From an uncultured Clostridia bacterium (GTDB taxonomy: Bacteria; Bacillota; Clostridia; Christensenellales; CAG-138): DNA of 6,088 nucleotides. Location of the stretch: the NCBI GenBank assembly GCA_947304365.1, contig CAMZAY010000074.1:1-6088 (forward strand), written 5' to 3'. Of this stretch, positions 1-5,021 are shown in pieces. Positions within the stretch are counted from its first letter, which is position 1. Every line of letters starts with the position of its first letter. The position numbers were made by a program, and so were the translations under genes. The notes below the pieces were generated by a model. It worked only from the letters and a program-made list of their open reading frames with translations. It made no database searches and was not told the origin of the DNA.

Positions 1-385
1 CGATATTTATGGTCTCCATATCGCGGATGGGATCGACGGAGCCGTCCACGTGGACTATGTTGTCGTCCTCGAAACAGCGGACGACGTGCACCACGGCGTC
101 TACCTCCCTTATATGGGAAAGGAACTTGTTGCCGAGCCCCTCGCCCCTGTGCGCGTCCCGCACGAGCCCCGCGATATCCACGAACTCTATCGTGGCGGGG
201 GTGTACTTCTGCGGGTCGTACATCTTTGCCAGCACGTCGAGCCTTTCATCCGGCACGGCTACGACGCCCACGTTCGGCTCGATAGTGCAGAAGGGGTAGT
301 TCGCCGCCTGCGCGCCCGCCTGTGTGATCGCGTTGAAAAGAGTGGATTTGCCCACGTTGGGAAGACCGATAACGCCTAATTTCAT
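1..385 (-). CDS. ychF: YchF/Obg-like ATPase, N-terminal 128 residues (cut by window edge)
   Basis: This is the amino-terminal part of YchF (OLA1 family), a cytosolic P-loop NTPase that prefers ATP over GTP, binds ribosomes and is linked to stress and redox responses. I translated it from the ATG at 385-383. Residues 7-14 (GLPNVGKS) are the Walker A/G1 motif in its YchF-specific form. Residues 31-38 (PFCTIEPN) are the family's switch I region. Residues 70-73 (DIAG) are G3, followed by Leu74 instead of a catalytic Gln, as expected for the hydrophobic-substituted NTPases. GEGLGNKF (81-88) and HVVRCFEDDNI (100-110) are further family hallmarks. The NxxE nucleotide-specificity motif and the C-terminal TGS domain lie beyond the left edge. 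The start is supported by GGAGG (complement of 391-396) about 6 bases upstream and by a promoter at 423-451. One oddity is RDAHR at 76-80, where relatives usually read KGASK. Identification is secure. Confidence 0.97.
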   Translation of the reverse strand, partial: MKLGVIGLPNVGKSTLFNAITQAGAQAANYPFCTIEPNVGVVAVPDERLDVLAKMYDPQKYTPATIEFVDIAGLVRDAHRGEGLGNKFLSHIREVDAVVHVVRCFEDDNIVHVDGSVDPIRDMETINI

Positions 386-422
386 ATTCCGCCTCCGAAA
401 AGATGCATATTTTTACATATAC

Positions 423-451
423 ATTTTAACCCCGCCCCGCCTTTTTTGCAA
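423..451 (-). promoter_or_regulatory. Predicted sigma70-type promoter of ychF
   Basis: Read on the minus strand, a -35 box TTGCAA (451-446) is followed by a 17-base spacer and a -10 box TAAAAT (428-423). Transcription should start near 416, giving a leader of about 30 bases that contains the GGAGG ribosome binding site at 396-391 and then the ychF ATG at 385. Hexamer quality, spacing and distance to the start codon all fit a housekeeping promoter. The call rests on sequence only. Confidence 0.7.
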
Positions 452-473
452 GCTGTTTTTGCCCAGCTGCGTA

Positions 474-502
474 TTGATTGAGCCGCAGATCTATGGTAAA
501 AT
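474..502 (+). promoter_or_regulatory. Predicted extended -10 promoter of the NlpC/P60-addB unit
   Basis: A -35 box TTGATT (474-479), a 17-base spacer and a -10 box TAAAAT (497-502) precede the NlpC/P60 gene. A TG dinucleotide one base before the -10 box (494-495) makes it an extended -10 element. A start site 6-8 bases past the -10 box would fall at 508-510, and the ATG begins at 510. The transcript would therefore be leaderless or nearly so, which agrees with the lack of any Shine-Dalgarno sequence before that ATG. The promoter faces away from the ychF promoter, with 22 bases between the two -35 boxes. Confidence 0.7.
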
Positions 503-509
503 CAAATAT

Positions 510-1151
510 ATGAAGAAGCATCTGCGTTACTTTTTGATAGCCATTCTCTGCGGCGTCGCCGCGGGGCTTGTTTACTTCGGCTTCGCAAAGCTCAAGGGAT
601 TTGTGAAGCGCTCCGGTCCGCTGACCGAAAGCGAGGTCGCATCCGTGCTCGGCAAGAACGAATACCCCTCCGAAACGGAGCGCATCGCCGTGACAAAGGC
701 GGTCTCGCTCCTCGGCAGAGTGCATTATTTCTGGGGCGGTAAATACAACAAGCCCGGCGAATGCCCCGAATGGGGCGAGCTGCGCACCGTTACGAGCGAC
801 GGCAACTCCTCCTCCGGCAGCGAGAGACCGTTCGGGCTCGACTGCTCCGGCTTCGTCACATGGGCATACGTGCAGGCGGGCGTGTCCCCCGCCGATATAG
901 GCGAGGGCACGTGGAACCAATGGATGCTCTCACGCGGGATAGACAAGTCCGAGCTGCGTCCCGGCGACCTGGGCTTTACGAACAAATACCCCGGCTCCAG
1001 CGGCAACCATATCGGCGTCTGCATTGGCTACTATAAGGACAAGCCCGTTTTCATACATTGCTCCAGCGCTTACGATACCGTCGTCGTCACCTATTCGGAC
1101 GGCGTTTTCAACTATTTCAGGCGTCCCTTCGAGGGCGAACAGGATGGGTAA
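510..1151 (+). CDS. Membrane-anchored NlpC/P60 (C40) family cysteine peptidase
   Basis: This 213-residue protein is a likely peptidoglycan hydrolase that cuts stem peptides outside the membrane. Residues 1-4 (MKKH) and a hydrophobic stretch at about 6-27 form an uncleaved signal anchor or signal peptide. The NlpC/P60 domain spans about 60-205. Its catalytic Cys112 is in LDCSGFVTWAY, His167 is in GNHIGVCIGY and the likely third residue is His183 in FIHCSS. YFWGGKYN (73-80) opens the domain, and PGDLGF (151-156) is the usual strand before the histidine. A long loop (81-109, Trp/Gly/Ser-rich) separates the WGG and DCSG motifs; from memory, membrane-bound clostridial C40 proteins share this loop. 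I chose the ATG at 510 because the signal anchor begins there and the promoter abuts it; the open frame extends further upstream, but without a ribosome binding site. The last 8 bases overlap addB. Substrate and physiological role (division, sporulation, wall turnover) cannot be told from the sequence. Confidence 0.9.
   Translation: MKKHLRYFLIAILCGVAAGLVYFGFAKLKGFVKRSGPLTESEVASVLGKNEYPSETERIAVTKAVSLLGRVHYFWGGKYNKPGECPEWGELRTVTSDGNSSSGSERPFGLDCSGFVTWAYVQAGVSPADIGEGTWNQWMLSRGIDKSELRPGDLGFTNKYPGSSGNHIGVCIGYYKDKPVFIHCSSAYDTVVVTYSDGVFNYFRRPFEGEQDG
1131..1134 (+). promoter_or_regulatory. Ribosome binding site for addB, inside the NlpC/P60 gene
   Basis: GAGG lies 9 bases before the ATG at 1144 and still within the NlpC/P60 coding region, which stops at 1151. 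It favours the 1144 start over the next in-frame ATG at 1156, whose nearest purine-rich element (AGGA, 1141-1144) is 11 bases away. The arrangement suggests translational coupling. The two candidate starts differ by only four residues. Confidence 0.55.
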
Positions 1152-4100
1152 CAGTATGGCATGCACGCTCGAATTCATATTGGGAAGGGCCGGCGCCGGC
1201 AAGACGCAGGCGCTTTTTGAGCGCATAAAAGCGGTGAAGGAGGCCGGGACGGCCACCGAATGCATCGTGATCGTGCCCGAGCAGGCTACGTTCGAGACCG
1301 AAGCCCGCCTTTCCGACGTGCTCGGCGGAGGTCTTTTCGGCGTTACCGTCACCTCATGGAAGCCCCTTGCAAGGCGCGTGCTCGACCTTATCGGCGAGAA
1401 GCGCGCGTTCCTTTCCGCGCAGGGGCGGCTGATGCTGATACGCCGCTGCACGGACGCCTGCCAAAAAGATCTCACGATATTCCGCCGCTCGAGCGAGCGC
1501 CGCGGCTTCCCCGCCGAATGCGACTCCCTTATTGCGCGGTTCAAAAGATGCTCCATGAGCGCCGAAGACGTTTCCGCCGCCGCGGACCGTATAGGCGCAG
1601 GCAGTCCCCTTCACGACAAGCTGAAGGATATCGCGCTCATCTATTCCGACCTTGAAGAGCGCTGCCGCGGCCGCTATATCGATTCGGAGGACATGATCCG
1701 TGAGATGATCACCCGCATGTCCGAGTCGTTCATAAAGGGCGCTTACGTGTTCATCGACGGCGGCGACACCATGCACGAGCATTCGTATCCAGCCTTCCGC
1801 GCGATGCTCTCGCACGCCGCGGGCGTCACCGCCGCACTGACCGTGGGCGAGGGCGCGATATTCCGTCCGGAGATAAACGCATTCGAGCGGCTGAAGACCA
1901 TTGCGGACGAGGAGGGCGTCCCCTATTTAGTGACGAGGCTTAACGGGAGCATGCTTTCCGCATCCCCCGCGATAAGGCATATGGAGAGGGAGCTTTTCAG
2001 CTTCCCTTCCGCCGAATTCGAGGGCGAGCCGGAGGGGCTTTCGATAGCGTTCTATTCAAACCGCACCGATGAGACCGCCGCCGCCGCGGAAAAGATACGC
2101 GCCGCGGCGATGAACGGCATGCGCTATCGCGACATGGCGGTGATCGTGAGCGACCTTAAGGGCTATGCGCCGGTCATCGCGCGCATATTCGGCGCATACG
2201 GGATACCGTATTTTACCGACGCGGGCGCGAGCCTTGCCTCGCACCCCGCCGCGCTTCTGATACTTTCCGCCCTGCGCGCCGCCGAGCGCGGGTTCGACGC
2301 GGCAAGCGTGCTTTCCGCGGTCAAATCGGGCTTTATGGACGTCTCCCCCGAGGAGGCGGAGATATTTGAAAATTACCTGCTTTCAAAGGGCTTTTTCGGA
2401 AGCCGCCTGACCGAGGCCTTTACCGACGACGGCGCGCCGGAGGATATCCGCCGCCGCGTTATGGAGCCGCTGATCCGCTTTAAGGAAGCGCTGAAAAGCC
2501 TAAGCTGTGAGGACCGCACCCGCGCGATCCACTCCCTCCTGGTCGATCTTGACCTGTATAAAAAGCAGAGCGACCTTTGCGCGCGCCTGCACGAGGAGGG
2601 GCGCCTGCGCGAGGAGGATGAGAACGCGCAGGTGATAAACACCGTGCTCGAGGTGCTCGATCAGCTTTACGTAATAATGGGCGGCGAGAACATCGGCCTC
2701 AAGCGGTACATCTCCGTCGTCAAGGAGGGCTTTGCCGCGCATGAGATAAACGTGATACCGTCGACGCTCGATCAGGTGCTCGTCGGCTCCGTCGAAAGGA
2801 CCCGCTCGAAGGAAGTGCGCCTGCTCATAGTCCTCGGCATGAACGAGGGGCTTTTCCCCCGCACGCGCACGGACGACGGCGTTATCGACGACGCGGATCT
2901 CAAAAAGCTGGACGAGCTTGGGTATGAGCTTTGGCAGAACACCAAAAGCCTTTCCGACGGCGATTCGTTCGCCGTCTACTCCGCGCTTTCGAAGGCGAAG
3001 GAGGAGATCGCCTTCTCCTATCCCACGAGCATTGCGGGCGCGGGCGCTATGGATTCCCCCGCGCTGCCCTGCCGGCTCATAGGCAGTCTTAAGGCCGTTT
3101 TCCCGCTCATTCCCGAAACGGACGGCTCGCTCCTTCCCCCGCCCCTCGGCAACGAGGAGCTGGCGTACCTTTCGCTTGGCAGGCGCATGCGGCGCATGAT
3201 CGATACCGGCGCGGCCGACGGCGAGGCGCAGCTCCTTGCGGCGCATTATTCCGTGGATCCGCGCTACCGCGGCGCTTTCAAGCGCATGACGGACGAGATG
3301 TTCGGCTTTAAGGCCGTGCGCCCGCTCGGCAAGGAGCTTGCGGGCAGGCTTTACGGCAGGAGCCTTTACGGTTCCGCCTCAAGGCTCGAGGCGTTCAACG
3401 GCTGTCCCTTCCGTCATTTCATACAGTACGGGCTTAAAGCCGCCGAGCGTAAGGAGCGCAGGCAGAAGAATACAGAGCTCGGCTCGTTCTATCACGAGGT
3501 GCTTGACGCGTATGTGAAATACGTCGCCGAAAACGGGCTCGACTGGCGCACGATAGACGACGAAAAGACCTTCGCGATACTCCGCGAGATAGTCCCGCCC
3601 ATAATGAATTCCGAAAAAGGGTATCTTTTGATGGACACCGCAAGGCAGCGCGCGCGCCTGCCCGGCGTGATAGAGACCGTGCAGTACACCTGCTGCGCCG
3701 TGACGAGGCATATCGCGCGCGGCTCGTTCCGCCCCGCGGGCTCGGAGGTCAGCTTCGGCAAGCCTGATTCCGTGTTCCCGCCGCTTCGCATAAACGCCGG
3801 CGACGCGGCCTTCTTCATAAGCGGTATCGTCGACCGCCTTGATTCCACCCCCGACGGTATGGACCGGATAATCGACTACAAGTCGGGCGGCAAGGATTTC
3901 TCCTTTGCGGAGCTCAACGCCGGTCTCCAGCTGCAGCTGCCGCTGTACGCCGCCGCGGTAGGCGCGGCGGACACGGTGGGCATGTACTATATGCCCATCA
4001 CGGACGTGCCGCCGTCCTCCGGCGAGGAGGGCGAAGCCGTAAAGGAGCTGAGCGAAAAGCTGCTCGACAAGTTCCGCCTGAGCGGGCTCTCGCTCAAGGA

Positions 4101-4440
4101 CGTTTCCGTGCTCAAGGCCACGGAGGATTTCGACGGGGCTTCCTCCGTTCTTAAGGTCAAATTCGACGCGAAGGGCGAGGCGGTCGGCTCCGGGCTCGTG
4201 GACGAAAAGGAGCTTGGCGAGGTGATATCCTTCGCTAAGCGCATGGCCGGCCGCACGCTCGAAAGGATATTCGAGGGCGACGCGGCGATCTCCCCCGCGA
4301 GGCTTGTCTATAACGGGAAAACGGCCTGCCGCATATGCCCCTATGGGGATATCTGCCGATTCGATCCGGATCTTTCCGAAGGCGGCTTCCGCGATATAAA
4401 CAAGATGAACGCCGATATGTATTTCCGGCGCGGGGAATGA
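1144..4440 (+). CDS. addB: AddB, nuclease and inactive-helicase subunit of the AddAB (RexAB-type) helicase-nuclease
   Basis: This 1098-residue protein (family members are about 1150) works with AddA to resect DNA double-strand breaks and load recombinase, the Gram-positive counterpart of RecBCD. Walker A GRAGAGKT is at 14-21. The SF1-like fold region includes GSVERTRSK (548-556) and GMNEGLFPR (565-573), both typical of AddB. The C-terminal RecB-type nuclease carries His784 (GSFYHEVLDAY), Asp897 (GIVDRLD), the D911-Y-K913-S-G core and Q929/Q931 before LPLY. Four cysteines, Cys754 (NGCPF) and Cys1062/Cys1065/Cys1071 (C-x2-C-x5-C), match the 4Fe-4S staple of AddB. All nuclease and cluster residues are present, so the protein looks intact and active. 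It overlaps the upstream NlpC/P60 gene by 8 bases and has a terminator 10 bases downstream. The usual downstream partner addA is absent, so it must be encoded elsewhere. ATG 1156 is an alternative start. Confidence 0.96.
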   Translation: MGNSMACTLEFILGRAGAGKTQALFERIKAVKEAGTATECIVIVPEQATFETEARLSDVLGGGLFGVTVTSWKPLARRVLDLIGEKRAFLSAQGRLMLIRRCTDACQKDLTIFRRSSERRGFPAECDSLIARFKRCSMSAEDVSAAADRIGAGSPLHDKLKDIALIYSDLEERCRGRYIDSEDMIREMITRMSESFIKGAYVFIDGGDTMHEHSYPAFRAMLSHAAGVTAALTVGEGAIFRPEINAFERLKTIADEEGVPYLVTRLNGSMLSASPAIRHMERELFSFPSAEFEGEPEGLSIAFYSNRTDETAAAAEKIRAAAMNGMRYRDMAVIVSDLKGYAPVIARIFGAYGIPYFTDAGASLASHPAALLILSALRAAERGFDAASVLSAVKSGFMDVSPEEAEIFENYLLSKGFFGSRLTEAFTDDGAPEDIRRRVMEPLIRFKEALKSLSCEDRTRAIHSLLVDLDLYKKQSDLCARLHEEGRLREEDENAQVINTVLEVLDQLYVIMGGENIGLKRYISVVKEGFAAHEINVIPSTLDQVLVGSVERTRSKEVRLLIVLGMNEGLFPRTRTDDGVIDDADLKKLDELGYELWQNTKSLSDGDSFAVYSALSKAKEEIAFSYPTSIAGAGAMDSPALPCRLIGSLKAVFPLIPETDGSLLPPPLGNEELAYLSLGRRMRRMIDTGAADGEAQLLAAHYSVDPRYRGAFKRMTDEMFGFKAVRPLGKELAGRLYGRSLYGSASRLEAFNGCPFRHFIQYGLKAAERKERRQKNTELGSFYHEVLDAYVKYVAENGLDWRTIDDEKTFAILREIVPPIMNSEKGYLLMDTARQRARLPGVIETVQYTCCAVTRHIARGSFRPAGSEVSFGKPDSVFPPLRINAGDAAFFISGIVDRLDSTPDGMDRIIDYKSGGKDFSFAELNAGLQLQLPLYAAAVGAADTVGMYYMPITDVPPSSGEEGEAVKELSEKLLDKFRLSGLSLKDVSVLKATEDFDGASSVLKVKFDAKGEAVGSGLVDEKELGEVISFAKRMAGRTLERIFEGDAAISPARLVYNGKTACRICPYGDICRFDPDLSEGGFRDINKMNADMYFRRGE

Positions 4441-4450
4441 ACATAAAATC

Positions 4451-4483
4451 AAAACGGAGGAGCTTTTGCTCCTCCGTTTTTTT
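4451..4483 (+). terminator. Intrinsic terminator of the NlpC/P60-addB unit
   Basis: CGGAGGAGC (4455-4463), a TTTT loop (4464-4467) and GCTCCTCCG (4468-4476) form a perfect 9-bp GC-rich stem. Four A-T pairs (AAAA 4451-4454 with TTTT 4477-4480) can extend it, and the T run continues to 4483. It begins 10 bases after the addB stop. On the minus strand the hairpin is followed by TTTTGATTTT, so it may also stop transcription arriving from the oppF side. Confidence 0.93.
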
Positions 4484-4513
4484 GTAAGAGAGATCGATCA
4501 ATGCCGGCGCGAG

Positions 4514-4543
4514 CGCTTACGGCAAAGCCGTAATTCGCTTACG
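4514..4543. repeat. Short inverted and direct repeats in the convergent intergenic gap
   Basis: TTACGGC (4517-4523), AAA, GCCGTAA (4527-4533) form a perfect 7-bp hairpin with a 3-base loop just past the stop codon of the minus-strand membrane protein gene. The octamer CGCTTACG also occurs twice, at 4514-4521 and 4536-4543, the second copy overlapping that stop codon. No T run follows the hairpin on the minus strand, so it is not a standard intrinsic terminator. It may protect the 3' end of the oppF-unit mRNA or act with the 4451-4483 hairpin; its function is unknown. Confidence 0.45.
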
Positions 4544-5021
4544 CCCGCGCGGCTGCGAGGCACCTTATGAGCGCCTCTGCGCCCTCTTCGGGGGGCGCGG
4601 GAACATAGACCGCGTAGAATCGGATAAGAAAGTAGACAGCGACAGCCATGAACGCGAGCCCGGCGAACAGGATGAACGAATAGCCCGTGACCTTCTTTTC
4701 CATCTTCTGTTTCCTGTACTCACGGTAGGGCACGTATTTCTGTTGCAGGAACGGCAGGAACATATCCTTAAGTCCCCTCAAGCCGTACGTAAGCCCCGTG
4801 AAAAGCCCGGTATTGTAAATGGCGATCAGCGCCGCTCCCAACGAGAGCAGCACGCCGGGGACCGTAAAAGCGTCGCACAGTATGCGATACTTTTCCGCCC
4901 TGTCCGCCGTCGTTTTGAACCCGTAGTTGTTCGCGATGAATACCGCGAGCGAACCGCCGATGATCAAGCAGACGGCAGTGCCGATAAGATACCTTATGAG
5001 CTTGGCTTTACGCTCTTTCAA
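4539..5021 (-). CDS. Small three-helix membrane protein, DUF3899-like, coupled to oppF
   Basis: This 160-residue integral membrane protein has unknown function. Hydrophobic segments lie at about 9-31, 51-74 and 114-137. The N-terminus is basic (KERKAK), a basic amphipathic stretch (about 95-110, RxYRKQKMEKK) links helices two and three, and the tail is Pro/Ala-rich. The layout and the motif around 67-90 (IYNTGLFTGLTYGLRGLKDMF) resemble DUF3899 proteins of Firmicutes, but I place it by general resemblance only. The start must be TTG (5021-5019): the next in-frame ATG is near residue 87 and would delete two helices, while GAGGA (complement of 5031-5035) lies 9 bases upstream of the TTG. The TTG overlaps the oppF TGA as TTGA, so translation is probably coupled. 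Location next to the transporter ATPase hints at a related membrane role, which is inference. Confidence 0.82.
   Translation of the reverse strand: MKERKAKLIRYLIGTAVCLIIGGSLAVFIANNYGFKTTADRAEKYRILCDAFTVPGVLLSLGAALIAIYNTGLFTGLTYGLRGLKDMFLPFLQQKYVPYREYRKQKMEKKVTGYSFILFAGLAFMAVAVYFLIRFYAVYVPAPPEEGAEALIRCLAAARA

Noticed and set aside
50..379. Plus-strand open frames opposite ychF
   Set aside because: The minus strand encodes unmistakable YchF with a ribosome binding site and promoter; the plus-strand frames are shadows.
324..509. Extended N-terminus of the NlpC/P60 protein upstream of 510
   Set aside because: The extension would begin inside ychF on the other strand and cross both promoters. 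The signal anchor starts naturally at the 510 ATG.
1024..1143. Extended N-terminus of AddB from the ATG at 1024
   Set aside because: It would overlap the NlpC/P60 domain by over 120 bases, and AddB proteins begin only a few residues before the FILGRAGAGKT motif.
2500..3246. Open frame of 248 codons on the minus strand opposite addB
   Set aside because: Same reason: a shadow of the well-supported addB frame, with an arginine/alanine-rich product and no motif.
3379..4452. Long open frame of 357 codons on the minus strand opposite addB
   Set aside because: It lies entirely opposite the conserved nuclease domain of addB, its product shows no recognisable domain, and long antisense frames are common opposite GC-rich genes.
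4484..4538. Small RNA or small gene in the convergent gap
   Set aside because: The gap is short, with no promoter-like boxes and no open frame with a ribosome binding site; only the repeats already listed are visible.
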